Below are positions 47,433 to 57,600 of a stretch of DNA of 64,000 nt, one piece after another. The DNA lies in NCBI GenBank assembly GCA_050697155.1, contig JBOGZD010000002.1:1-64000 (forward strand), written 5' to 3'. The position numbers and the translations under genes are program-made. The stretch comes from JBOGZD01 sp050697155. Lineage in GTDB: Bacteria; Actinomycetota; Thermoleophilia; Solirubrobacterales; 70-9. The notes below the pieces were generated by a model. The model was not told where the DNA came from and searched no databases. It was given only the letters and a program-made list of their open reading frames with translations. The stretch's first letter is position 1. The number at the start of each line of letters is the position of its first letter.

Positions 47433-48320
47433 GTGATCCTGGTCACCGGAGCCACGGGGACCGTCGGCAGGGCGCTGCTGCCGCGGCTGCTGGAGGCGGG
47501 CGAGGACGTGCGGGTGATGGTCCGCGACCCGCGCGGGCTCGGGCGCCTGCGGGTCGAGGTGCGGATCGCGCTCGGCGACCTGGCCGAGCTCTCGGATCCG
47601 CGGATCGTGCGCCAGGCGCTGCGAGGCGTCGACACCGTGATCCACCTCGCGGCCGCGATCCGTGATCAGCCACCGGTACGGGTCGAAGAGCTGAACGGGC
47701 TCGCCACCGCGCGCCTGCTGCGGGCGGCCGAGGAAGCGGGGGTCGGCCGCTTCGTCTTCTTCTCGGCGATCGGGGCGAGCGAGTTCCAGCGCACCCGGTT
47801 CTTCCGCGCCAAGGCGCTCGCCGAGCGTGCCGTGCAGGCGTCGGAGCTGGCGACGACGGTGTTCGCGCCCTCGATCGTCTACGACGGCGACGATCCGCTG
47901 GTCAAGATCCAGCGCCGGCTCGCGCTCCTGCCGGTGCTGCCGATCTCCGGCAGCGGCGACGCGCGCTATCAGCCGATCTGGGCCGGCGACGTTGCTCGCT
48001 GCGTCATCTCCGCCCTCGGGCGGGACGTCGCGAACAGCGAGCGCTACGACTTGGCCGGTCCCGAGACGCTCACCTACGAGCAGATGGCACGCCTGATCGC
48101 TCGCTCCGCTGGGCGGGTGCGGCCCGTCGTCCACGTTCCCCTCGGGCTCATCCGCGCCGCCCTGATCGCCCTGCGCCGCGTCATCGGCGAGGCCGCCTTC
48201 GCCACCTGGGAGGAGGCGGAGCTGATGGAGGTGCCGATGGTCACCGAGCGCGGCGCCGCGGACGTCGAGGCGCTCGGGGTCGAGCCGCGGCGGATGGCCG
48301 AGGTGCTCGCGTCCGGCTAG
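47433..48320 (+). CDS. NAD(P)-binding atypical SDR (NmrA/NDUFA9-like)
   Basis: A 295-residue Rossmann protein that starts ILVTGATGTVGRALLPRLLE (dinucleotide-binding glycine motif TGATGTVG), with DTVIHLAAAIRDQP, FVFFSAIGASEFQRTRFF and later FAPSIVYDGDDPLVKI. The YxxxK catalytic pair of classical epimerases is not evident, which places it with atypical SDRs such as the complex-I NDUFA9-like proteins that use NAD(P) for binding or regulation. Single gene, divergent from the ferredoxin. Confidence 0.82.
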   Translation: MILVTGATGTVGRALLPRLLEAGEDVRVMVRDPRGLGRLRVEVRIALGDLAELSDPRIVRQALRGVDTVIHLAAAIRDQPPVRVEELNGLATARLLRAAEEAGVGRFVFFSAIGASEFQRTRFFRAKALAERAVQASELATTVFAPSIVYDGDDPLVKIQRRLALLPVLPISGSGDARYQPIWAGDVARCVISALGRDVANSERYDLAGPETLTYEQMARLIARSAGRVRPVVHVPLGLIRAALIALRRVIGEAAFATWEEAELMEVPMVTERGAADVEALGVEPRRMAEVLASG

Positions 48321-48381
48321 CGAGAAGGCCCGATCGGCAGGGTTCGGCGCGCGCCCGGCGGTCCAAGCCGCCGCCGCGGCG

Positions 48382-49389
48382 TCAGCCGCCGAAGCGGATG
48401 AAGCGGTTCAGGGGCGAGCCCAGGTTCCAGTGGGTGGCGAGGTACTCGCCGGGCTCGGGGGCCGTGTCGAAGTAGGTGTCGTAGCCGCAGTCGAAGACGA
48501 TCATCAGGCAGCGCAAGAGAACGCCGCTCTGGTGCAGGTCGCCGCCGTCGGGCGCGTAGCAGAGCACGTCGAGCTCGTCCCAGCAGTGTCGGCCCGAGCC
48601 GGTCGAGAACGGCGCGCCGTACTGGACCGCGCCGAGCATGTGGGCGATCTCGTGGAGCACGATCTCGGCGCTGCCGCGGCAGTTTCCGTAGATGACCGCG
48701 TAGGCGCCGCCCCTGCGGTTGCGGTTCTCGGGCGCGAGCCGGTCGTCGGCGCGGAAGGACGAGGTCCCGCACGGGTCGCCGAGACGGCCGCGGACGAAGA
48801 TCACGTAGTTGGTTGTGCGCCCACGCAGTCCCGCCCGACGGGCGGCGCTGACCACGGCGGCGAAATCGTGCGCGCGCGTCCGGATGCGCTCGATCTCCAG
48901 CCTGCCGCGGCGATCGCAGGCCACCTTGAGATCGGCCTCCGGCCCGCCGGAGAAGCGCCCGGAGTCGGCGAGCAGCGCGTTCGCCCGCTCCACCGATCCG
49001 CGCACGGTGCGCGCCGCCGCGCGACCCGGTCCACCCCCCGCCGGCGAGGCGATCGCGAACTGGGTCCGTCGATCACGGGCGCAGACGGGATCCCGCCCCG
49101 GCCCTTCCCGGAGGCCGCCGGTGCGGGAGGCGACCATGCCGCGCGGATCGGAGCCGTGGGTGGAGAGCTCGGTGCCGTCGTCGAGCGTGACCTCGTAGAG
49201 GCCCTCGTCGCCGAGGACCACCGACTCGCCGAGCGTGCCGACGAGCTCGGCCACGGCCTCACCGTCGGAGACCGCACCGATCTCCGGAGCAGCCGGGCGA
49301 TCGAACAGCGAGTGGGCGGTTCCGGGCGTGACCGCAATCAGCGTCAGCGCGAGCGCCGTCGCGGCGGCGGCTGGCCCCCCAGCGAGCAC
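48382..49389 (-). CDS. Secreted protein with a zinc-protease HExxH motif, unknown family
   Basis: A 335-residue protein with a signal peptide (ATALALTLIAVTPGTAHS). Near residue 245 it has IVLHEIAHMLGAVQYGAP, an HExxH motif in the metzincin-like context HExxHxxGxxx, but the expected third histidine is glutamine. Several cysteines after the motif (HCWDELDVLCYAPDGG, LRCLMIVFDCGYDTYF) probably form disulfides in the exported protein. Similar predicted secreted metal-binding proteins occur near cell-wall loci, but I cannot name a family or substrate. GTG start. Confidence 0.7.
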   Translation of the reverse strand: MLAGGPAAAATALALTLIAVTPGTAHSLFDRPAAPEIGAVSDGEAVAELVGTLGESVVLGDEGLYEVTLDDGTELSTHGSDPRGMVASRTGGLREGPGRDPVCARDRRTQFAIASPAGGGPGRAAARTVRGSVERANALLADSGRFSGGPEADLKVACDRRGRLEIERIRTRAHDFAAVVSAARRAGLRGRTTNYVIFVRGRLGDPCGTSSFRADDRLAPENRNRRGGAYAVIYGNCRGSAEIVLHEIAHMLGAVQYGAPFSTGSGRHCWDELDVLCYAPDGGDLHQSGVLLRCLMIVFDCGYDTYFDTAPEPGEYLATHWNLGSPLNRFIRFGG

Positions 49390-49439
49390 GGTCGGACACG
49401 CTCGCAGCCGCTCGCGGGCGCGTCAATCGCCGAACTGGG

Positions 49440-49690
49440 CTAATCGACGCTCCAAACGCGGTAATCCGCGCCTCGCCGCTCGGGGCGGCCACGGCCGAAG
49501 CGCACGTTAGCCGCGACAATCGCGGCGCTCTCGACCAGGCTGAAGCCGGCGATGAAGGCGCCGTCGCCGGTGTCGATCGCCGGGTCCTGCTCGTCGCCGA
49601 GGTCGGGGCCGCTGGGGGCGCTGTTGTCGGCGACGATCGAGCTCGACACGGTCACGTCGTCGCTGCCGTAGGTCAAGTGATGGCGGGCGT
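49440..49690 (-). pseudogene. Remnant of a right-handed beta-helix (choice-of-anchor-type) surface protein
   Basis: The frame encodes VTVSSSIVADNSAPSGPDLG and AFIAGFSLVESAA, a repeat unit I recognise from parallel beta-helix proteins with SSIVADNS...DL...GFSLIE patterns. There is no signal peptide, promoter or upstream repeat units; the region just upstream is occupied by strong hairpins. It is best read as the last fragment of a deleted surface-protein gene. Confidence 0.5.
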
Positions 49691-49696
49691 ACGAGC

Positions 49697-49724
49697 GAGG
49701 GGCCCGGCGCGAGCCGGGCCCCTC
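49697..49724. terminator. Very stable GC hairpin
   Basis: GAGGGGCCCGGC and GCCGGGCCCCTC form a perfect 12-bp stem closed by a GCGA tetraloop; a second small hairpin GCCTCC/GGAGGC follows at 49732-49747. Both lie downstream of groEL on the minus strand. Confidence 0.6.
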
Positions 49725-49766
49725 GGAAGTCGCCTCCTCGCGGAGGCACTCGCCTGTTGGCACCCA

Positions 49767-49794
49767 TGGTAAGCCCGCAGACGCGGGCCTACCA
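49767..49794 (-). terminator. Hairpin directly downstream of groEL
   Basis: TGGTA-A-GCCCGC-AGAC-GCGGGC-C-TACCA: an 11-bp stem with one mismatch and a 4-nt loop, ending 15 nt before the groEL stop codon's outer edge. No T-run; part of a cluster of three hairpins. Confidence 0.6.
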
Positions 49795-49808
49795 GTGCAG
49801 GTCCTCTG

Positions 49809-51440
<1,632 letters not shown>

Positions 51441-51490
51441 GTCTTGCTTCTCCTTCTCTCTGTCTCTTGGAAAGTCGTTGCGAAGTCGTC

Positions 51491-51781
51491 TCAGACGACC
51501 TTGGCGAGGACGTCGGACTCGCGCAGGACGAGCACGTCATCGCCGTCGACCTTGAGCTCGGTCCCGCCGTACTTCGAGTAGAGGACCTCGTCGCCCTCGG
51601 CGACGTCGAGCGGGATCCGCTTCTCGCCGTCCTCGTCCCAGGCGCCGTCGCCGACGGCGAGGACCTTGCCCTTCTGGGGCTTCTCCTTCGCGGTGTCGGG
51701 AAGGACGATCCCGCTCGCGGTCGTCTCCTCCTCCTCGATCGCCTTGACGATCAGCCTGTCGCCAAGCGGCTTCAGGTTCAT
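51491..51781 (-). CDS. groES: Co-chaperonin GroES
   Basis: A 96-residue Gro[30 protein letters not shown] (mobile loop), [35 protein letters not shown]. The heptamer caps GroEL. ATG 51781 is chosen because GGAGG lies 8 nt upstream; an earlier in-frame start at 51841 would begin inside the CIRCE-like operator. Regulated with groEL by that operator. Confidence 0.96.
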   Translation of the reverse strand: MNLKPLGDRLIVKAIEEEETTASGIVLPDTAKEKPQKGKVLAVGDGAWDEDGEKRIPLDVAEGDEVLYSKYGGTELKVDGDDVLVLRESDVLAKVV

Positions 51782-51834
51782 TCGCTTTACCTCCGTCGTG
51801 AATCTGGCTTGTTGTAAGGCTTTTCCGGCCTTTG

Positions 51835-51861
51835 TTGGCACTCTGAACAGGACAGTGCCAG
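51835..51861. promoter_or_regulatory. CIRCE-like operator (HrcA site) before groES-groEL
   Basis: TTGGCACTC (51835-51843), a 9-nt spacer and CAGTGCCAG (51853-51861) match the CIRCE consensus TTAGCACTC-N9-GAGTGCTAA in spacing and most positions. It lies between the candidate -10 and the groES start, the usual place for HrcA repression. Confidence 0.82.
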
Positions 51862-51874
51862 AGCCGGCGCCCGT

Positions 51875-51880
51875 ATTCTA
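51875..51880 (-). promoter_or_regulatory. Candidate -10 (TAGAAT, minus strand) of groES-groEL
   Basis: TAGAAT on the minus strand lies 14 nt upstream of the CIRCE-like site; no strong -35 box is visible. Confidence 0.5.
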
Positions 51881-51900
51881 GCCAGACGCGAGCGGGCGGC

Positions 51901-52305
51901 TCAGTTTCTCGACGGCGCCTCGCCGTTGCCGAACTGCGGGCCGGGGCGCTCGAGGATCTGGGAGAACCGGATCACGGTCACGGTCTCCTCGCGGTCGATC
52001 TCACGGCCGTAGATCTGGCGCATGAAGCCGAGGGTCTCGTCGAGGCGTCGAAACTCGGGGTTGTCGTGCTCGATGTCGCGGGGCGAGAGGTCGCGCACGC
52101 GCTTCACCTCGACGTCGTCGATCACCGCGGAGAAGATCCGCTCGCGCGGGCTGTGCTGGTGGCCGACGGTGATCCAGACCACCTGGCCGCGCTCGTACTT
52201 GCGCGACTTGTCACCGAGGCGGATCGTCGCCGTCTTGCGGCCGCGCTTGAGCTGGTCGACGAACGCCGGCGAGAAGAAGTTGAGCGCGTAGAGGGCGCCG
52301 GGCAT
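51901..52305 (-). CDS. ASCH-domain protein
   Basis: A 134-residue protein with ALNFFSPAFVDQLKRGRKTATIRLGDKS, YERGQVVWITVG and AVIDDVEVKRVRDLS, the ASCH (PUA-like) fold expected to bind RNA or modified nucleotides. The rest has a helix with a conserved-looking FRRLDETLGFMRQIYGREI. The ATG at 52305 is preceded by TAGGCT 10 nt away on the minus strand. It follows pcm (stop 52338) by 32 nt on the same strand. Confidence 0.78.
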   Translation of the reverse strand: MPGALYALNFFSPAFVDQLKRGRKTATIRLGDKSRKYERGQVVWITVGHQHSPRERIFSAVIDDVEVKRVRDLSPRDIEHDNPEFRRLDETLGFMRQIYGREIDREETVTVIRFSQILERPGPQFGNGEAPSRN

Positions 52306-52315
52306 GGCGGGCGCC

Positions 52316-52321
52316 AGCCTA
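52316..52321 (-). promoter_or_regulatory. Candidate -10 (TAGGCT, minus strand) for the ASCH gene
   Basis: TAGGCT ends 10 nt before the ATG at 52305, giving a leader of about 3 nt at most. Confidence 0.4.
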
Positions 52322-52337
52322 TCGCGGTCGGACTCGT

Positions 52338-53009
52338 CTACTCGGCGGCAAAGCCCTCCGCGCCTACCAGCGGCACGAACCTGCAAGGGGCTATCACCCG
52401 CCGCTCGAGGCCTTCCCCCGACTCCGGGTCGAAGCGCTCGGCGAGCCGGCGAAAGGCGGTCAGCATGTCGGCGCGCGGCTCGCTGACCGGGACCACCAGC
52501 CGGCCGCCGACCGCGAGCTGGGCGAGCAGGCTGGGCGGCGGCCCCGGAGCGGTCGCGTGAACCGCGATCGCGTCGAACGGCGCCCTGTCGGGCGCGCCGC
52601 GGCTGCCGTCGCCGACCCGGACCTCGACCTCCCCGGGACACGCTGTGGCGATCGCCTGCCGCGCGGTGGCCGCGAGCTCTGCATGGCGCTCGATCGTGAC
52701 CACCGCGGCGGCCAGCCGCGCGAGCACGCACGCCGAGTAGCCCGAGCCGGTGCCGATCTCGAGCACCCGCTCCGGGCCGCTGAGCTCGAGGCCCTCGCAG
52801 ATCGCCGCCACCACCCATGGCTGCGAGATCGTCTGCCCGGCGCCGATCGGCAGCGCGGAGTCCGCGTAGGCCCGCCGCCGCTGGCGCTCGCCGACGAACA
52901 GCTCCCGCGGGACCGCTTCCATCGCCGCCAGCACCCGCTCGTCGCCGATCCCCCGCCGGCGCAGCTGGCGCTCGACCATCCGCCCACGCTGGACCTCGTA
53001 GTCGGCCAT
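52338..53009 (-). CDS. pcm: Protein-L-isoaspartate O-methyltransferase
   Basis: A 223-residue PCMT: RRGIGDERVLAAMEAVPRELFV, the pre-motif PIGAGQTISQPWVVA, motif I VLEIGTGSGYSACVLA, and GDGSRGAPDRAPFDAIAVHATAP with the post-motif PPSLLAQLAVGGRLVVPV. It methylates isoaspartyl residues to start their repair. The catalytic TISQPxxVA segment is intact. CAAACT ends 7 nt before ATG on the minus strand. Confidence 0.92.
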   Translation of the reverse strand: MADYEVQRGRMVERQLRRRGIGDERVLAAMEAVPRELFVGERQRRRAYADSALPIGAGQTISQPWVVAAICEGLELSGPERVLEIGTGSGYSACVLARLAAAVVTIERHAELAATARQAIATACPGEVEVRVGDGSRGAPDRAPFDAIAVHATAPGPPPSLLAQLAVGGRLVVPVSEPRADMLTAFRRLAERFDPESGEGLERRVIAPCRFVPLVGAEGFAAE

Positions 53010-53032
53010 CAGGCTAAGTTTGCCCCGCTGGA

Positions 53033-53076
53033 GGGTTGATGGGGGTTAGGCGCGTACGCGAGGGCACGGTCAACCC
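53033..53076. terminator. Inverted repeat between the Crp/Fnr gene and pcm
   Basis: GGGTTGA (53033-53039) and TCAACCC (53070-53076) pair, with CGTACG near the centre. Probably ends the upstream minus-strand transcript; its TTGA/TCAA ends resemble the 40-nt family but the interval is 38 nt and the inner blocks do not align. Confidence 0.4.
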
Positions 53077-53106
53077 CATCCTCGTGGCTCCGGGCGTTTC
53101 CGCGGA

Positions 53107-53790
53107 TCAGAAGATGTAGGCGCGCAACCGGCGGGGCTCGAGCACCGTCACCCGCCCGCGCCCGACGGCGACCACGCCGGCGCGCTCGAGCGTGGCGAGG
53201 AAGCGGCTGACGCTCTCACGCGAGGTGCCAGCGAGCTGGGCGAGGTCGGCTTGGGTCATCCGGACCGTGATCCCCTGGCGATCCTCGGGGATCGCCTCCT
53301 CCGCGATCAGCTGGGCGAGCACCCCGGCGACCCGGCTGGGGACGGTCTGGAACGACTGGCGTGCCACCCGCTCGTTGGTCTCCCGCAGACGCCTGGTGAT
53401 CGCGACGATCAGCTTCGCCGCAATGTCTCCGTGGTCGGCGATCACCCGGCGAACGTCGGACGCCGGCAGGGCGAGCAGCTCGCATTCGGTGATCGTCTCG
53501 ACGCTGGCCGAGCGCGAGCCGCCGTCGAGCATCGCCAGCTCGCCGAAGATGTCGCCCGGCCCCAGGGTCGCGAGCGCGATTGCTCGCCCGTCGGAGTGCT
53601 CGCGGGTAACCCGCAGGTCCCCGGCGCGGACGATGTAGCAGGCATCGGTGGTGTCGCCCTCGTGGAAGACGCGGACGTTCTTCGGAAACTCCCGCGGGAT
53701 CGCAACCGCGCCGATGCGCTCCAGCTCGTCGCGAGACAGCTCCGAGAAGAGCGGCACGCGCGCGAGCAGCTCGGTGGACTCCTCTCCCAC
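53107..53790 (-). CDS. Crp/Fnr-family transcriptional regulator
   Basis: A 227-residue regulator with an N-terminal cyclic-nucleotide-binding fold (PKNVRVFHEGDTTDACYIVRAG, GDIFGELAMLDGGSRSASV, the phosphate-binding cassette) and a C-terminal winged helix (MTQADLAQLAGTSRESVSRFLATLERAGVV). The cassette GELAMLDGGSRSAS keeps the glutamate, arginine and serine that bind the cAMP phosphate-ribose, so cyclic-nucleotide binding is plausible; a cyclase-domain gene lies 33 kb away. The start is GTG 53790 with GATAAT 6 nt upstream. Confidence 0.9.
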   Translation of the reverse strand: MGEESTELLARVPLFSELSRDELERIGAVAIPREFPKNVRVFHEGDTTDACYIVRAGDLRVTREHSDGRAIALATLGPGDIFGELAMLDGGSRSASVETITECELLALPASDVRRVIADHGDIAAKLIVAITRRLRETNERVARQSFQTVPSRVAGVLAQLIAEEAIPEDRQGITVRMTQADLAQLAGTSRESVSRFLATLERAGVVAVGRGRVTVLEPRRLRAYIF

Positions 53791-53796
53791 GGGTGG

Positions 53797-53802
53797 ATTA
53801 TC
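53797..53802 (-). promoter_or_regulatory. Leaderless -10 box (GATAAT, minus strand) for the Crp/Fnr gene
   Basis: GATAAT, close to the consensus TATAAT, ends 6 nt before the GTG at 53790. Confidence 0.6.
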
Positions 53803-53821
53803 GCTCAGAAACGGGCGGCAA

Positions 53822-54604
53822 TCATTGCTGGCAGCGCGCGCACCAGTACGCGGTCCGGTCGGCGTCGCCCTGGCCGCGGGCTGCGATCGCCTCCCCGCAA
53901 CGCGGGCAGGGCCGATCGGCGCGGCCGTAGACGTCGCGTGGCCGGCGGCCGGTCTCCAACCCGGCCCGCATCAGGCTCGCCGTCTCGAGCACGACCCTGC
54001 GTAGCTCGGTGTCCGACAGGTCCGCCAGGCGGCGCCAGGGGCTCACGCGTGCGGCAAAGCATCCCTCGGCCTTGTAGACGTTGCCGATCCCGGCGATCAC
54101 GGCCTGATCGAGCAGCGCGTCGCCCAGCTGACGCTCTCTGTGCGGTCGCCGCCGCAGGGCCTCGACCCCGTCCTCCGGGGCGAAGCCGTCGGCGAGAGGG
54201 TCGGGCCCGAGCGCCCGAAGGCGCCGATCGCGCGCCAACTCGCTGTCGCGGCGTAGCTCCAGCCGGGTGCCGCCGAACTCGACCGCGTCCATGCGCGGGG
54301 TCGAGAGCACCAGCCAGGCGGCGCTGCGGCGCTGGCGCCAGCGCTGATCGGGTGCGTATAGGTCCCACGTGCCGCTCATACCGTGATGGCAGTGAAGGGT
54401 GAGGTCGCGCTCAAAGCGCAAGAACAGGTGCTTGCCGTGGGCATCGGCGCGCTCAAGGCGGCGCCCCGCCAGGGACGCGAGCTCCGCGCGCTGAAGTCGC
54501 AGCGGACTCCGCGGGCTCGGTGCCTCCGCGCTCACCAGCGGCACGCCTCCGAGCGCCCGTGCGAGTCGGCGGGCGTGGCGATGGACGGTGTCACCCTCGG
54601 CCAT
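53822..54604 (-). CDS. Fpg/Nei-family DNA glycosylase with alanine at position 2
   Basis: A 260-residue DNA glycosylase/AP lyase. The N-terminus is MAEGDTVHRHARRL, equivalent to MPEGDTV in actinobacterial Nei proteins, but the catalytic N-terminal proline is alanine (GCC). The rest is intact: HLFLRFERDLTLHCHHGMSGTW, the H2TH region LLDQAVIAGIGNVYKAE, and a C-terminal zinc finger (CPRCGEAIA...YWCARCQ). Fpg/Nei enzymes attack oxidised bases with the N-terminal amine; an alanine amine could still form the Schiff base, as N-terminal valine does in NEIL3. The gene follows lhr by 14 nt. Confidence 0.83.
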   Translation of the reverse strand: MAEGDTVHRHARRLARALGGVPLVSAEAPSPRSPLRLQRAELASLAGRRLERADAHGKHLFLRFERDLTLHCHHGMSGTWDLYAPDQRWRQRRSAAWLVLSTPRMDAVEFGGTRLELRRDSELARDRRLRALGPDPLADGFAPEDGVEALRRRPHRERQLGDALLDQAVIAGIGNVYKAEGCFAARVSPWRRLADLSDTELRRVVLETASLMRAGLETGRRPRDVYGRADRPCPRCGEAIAARGQGDADRTAYWCARCQQ

Positions 54605-54618
54605 CGATGCTGCCGCCC

Positions 54619-57600
54619 TCAGGCGGAGGCGACCAGGCGTCGCGGCTGGCGGGAAAAGCCGGCGGCGATGATCTGCTCCTCGAGGCCCGATCCGATCACC
54701 GGCTCTCCGTCGACGCGCTCGATTCCGAGCTTCGGGATCAGGCCCTCGCGGGCCGCCTCGGCGAGCTGTGAGATCGCCTCGACCAGGGTCTCGCCCTCGA
54801 CCTCGACCAGGCGGACGATCCCCTTGCCGCCGCGCTCGACGTAGAGGATCGGGTTGCCGTCGCGAAGCAGCACGTAGGCGCCGGCGGTGCGCGCCGGGCG
54901 CCGGCCCTCGGGGCGCTTCGGCCACGGCAGCGTGGCGCCGTAGGGCTGGGCGGGGTCGGTGGCGGCGAGCACGAGGTAGTCGCCGTCGCGGTGGGGAAGG
55001 CCGCGAAGCCGCTCGATCGCCCCGGCGAGGGCGAACTGGGCGCCGCCGAGGCCCTCGACGAAGTAGCCGCGGCGGGCCGTGCCGAGCATCTCGAGGTTCG
55101 AGAGCTCGCCGTAGAGCGATGCGAGCCCGCCCGGGACGCCCTCGGCGAGGACGGTCTCCCGGGTGACGATGCCGTAGCGCTCGAGCATCAGCTCGGCCTG
55201 CGCGCGCGCCCGGGGCCCCTGCGCGGGGGCGTTTCGGAACAGCGACTCGGTCAGCGACCAGCGGCCCTGGATCGTCTCCCCGCCGGGGCCGCGACGCGAG
55301 CCGAAGCGGCGCTGCGGGCGGCGGGAGCCGCCGACCGCGGCCAGCCGCCGGGCCCGAAGCGGGGCGAAGGCGTCGTTGGTCGCCTCGCCCGCCCAGACCA
55401 GGTCCCACAGCGCGGCGTGGAGCTCCTCGCGCTCGGGCTCGAGGTCGGTGACGAGATCGACCCAGAAGGACGGCGATTCCGCGAGCCGCTCGCGGATCGC
55501 CTCGTGGACCTCCCCCTCGGGACGCTCGAGCTTCGCGTTCGCGGGCGGCGGCCCGGCGATCCTCACGTCCTCCCGGAAGTACAGCGCCACCCGGCCGGTG
55601 CGGCCGACCGAGCCGGCGCCGATCCACACCAGCTCGCCGCCGGTGGTGAGCTGGTCGATCCAGGCCGGGCTGTAGGCGCCGAGGCGTCGCGGGAGCACGT
55701 CGCGCTCCCAGACCTCGGGGGTGAGCGCGATCCCCTGCAGCGGCGCGAGCGCCTCGCGCAGCCGGTCGGGGCCCCCCGCCGGGCGGTGCGCGTCCACGTT
55801 CTGCCAGGCCGGCAGGAAGCGGGCCAGCTCGGCGCGGTCGACCGCCTCGGCCTCCTGACGCAGCGCGGCGACGCTCGCGCGCCGCAACCGGCGCAGCACG
55901 TCGGCGTCACACCACTCGCGCTCGGATCCCCCCGGCAGCAGCTCACCGCGAACGAGCTCGCCGGAGCGCTCGAGCAGCTTCAGCGCGGGAGCCAGGTCGA
56001 CGCCGTATCGGCGCTGGGGCTGGCCGGTCGGGAACGGGCCGTGGGTGCGCGCGTAGCGGCGCACCAGGGCGAGCATCGCATCCGGGACCTCCTCCAAGAA
56101 CGAGTCGGGCAGGCCGCCGGGCGGCGGCACCCCGAGCGCGTCGCGGTACAAGCCAGCGTCCTCGCCGGCGATCCAGCGCTCCTCGCCGGCGATCCGGACG
56201 GCGACGGCGCGTCGCTCGCGCTCGAGCTTGGCGAGCATCGAGGCCGACGAGAATCCCTCGGCGGTCCGCTCGGCGAGCTCATCCGCGCTCAGGTCTCCGA
56301 GGCGACGCAGCACCTGCTGCAGCGCGTCTCGGTCCTTGGCCAGGACGTCGGGATGGCGGAGTTGGAGCGACCGCTCGACCTCCTCGAGCGCCTCGGGGTC
56401 GATCAGCTCCCGCAGCTCGTCGGCGCCGAGCAGCTCCGAGAGCAGCTCGCGGTCGAGCGCCAGAGCCGCCGCACGCCGCTCGGCGTTGGGCGTGTCGCCC
56501 TCGTACATGTAGGTGGCCACGTAGTCGAAGAGCAGCGAGGAGGCGAACGGGGAGGCGGTCTGGGTCTCGACCTCGACCAGCGAGATCCGCCGCGAGTGCA
56601 GGTCGCGCAGGAGCTCCTGGAGGGCCGGCAGGTCGAGCACGTCGCGCAGGCACTCGCGGTAGGTCTCGAGGATGACCGGGAAGCGGGGGAACTCCTTGGC
56701 GACCTCGAGCAGGCTCTGTGCCCGAAGGCGCTGCTGCCAGAGCGGCGTGCGCTTGCCGGGGTAGGCGCGCGGGATCAGCAGGCTGCGGGCGGCGTTCTCG
56801 CGAAACCGGGCGCCGAACAACGCCGACCCGGCGAGCTCGCGGACGACCAGGTCCTCGACCTCGTCGGGCTCGAGCAGGACCATGTCGGCGTCGGGCGGCT
56901 CGTCGGCATCGGGGAGGTGGACGACGATCCCGTCGTCGGACCAGATCGCGTCCGCCTCGAGGTCGAGCTGGTCGCGGATCCTGGCGGCGAGCGCCAGGCC
57001 CCAGGCGGCGTGGACGCGACCGCCGAAGGGCGAGAGCACACACAGGCGCCAATCGCCGATCTCGTCGCGAAAGCGCTCGACCACGAGCGTCTCGTCGGAG
57101 GGCACCACCCGGGTCGCCGCCTGCTGCTCGTGCAGGTAGGCGAGCAGGTTCTCGGCCGCGCGCCGGTCGAGGTCGAAGTCCGTCGCAAGCGTCTTCGCAT
57201 CGGTGCTCACCGCCTCGCGGGCGAAGGCGCCGATCGCCCGGCCGAGCTCGGGCGGGCGGCCGACCCCGTCGCCGCGCCAGAACGGAACCGCGCCGGGGGC
57301 GCCCGGCGCCGGGGTGACGATCACCCGGTCGCGGGTGATGTCCTCGATCCGCCAGGTCGTCGCCCCGAGCAGGAAGGTCTGGCCGGGCCTCGCCTCGTAG
57401 ACCATCTCCTCGTCGAGCTCTCCGACCCGGCGGCCGTCGGGAAGGTGGACGCCGTAGAGCCCGCGGTCGGGGATCGTGCCGGCGTTGGTGACCGCGAGCT
57501 GGCGTGCGCCCTTGCGGCCGCGGATCGTGCCCTCGGTGCGATCCCAGACCAGCCGCGGGCGAAGCTCGGCGAAGCGCTCGGAGGGATAGCGGCCGTCGAG

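Noticed and set aside
51782..51841. Longer GroES with 20 extra N-terminal residues
   Set aside because: It would start in the CIRCE-like operator; GGAGG 8 nt before ATG 51781 and the family N-terminus fix the shorter start.
53036..53073. Possible fifth copy of the 40-nt palindromic family
   Set aside because: TTGA and TCAA ends are present but the interval is 38 nt and the GGGG, C18 and A20 positions do not align; kept only as a hairpin.
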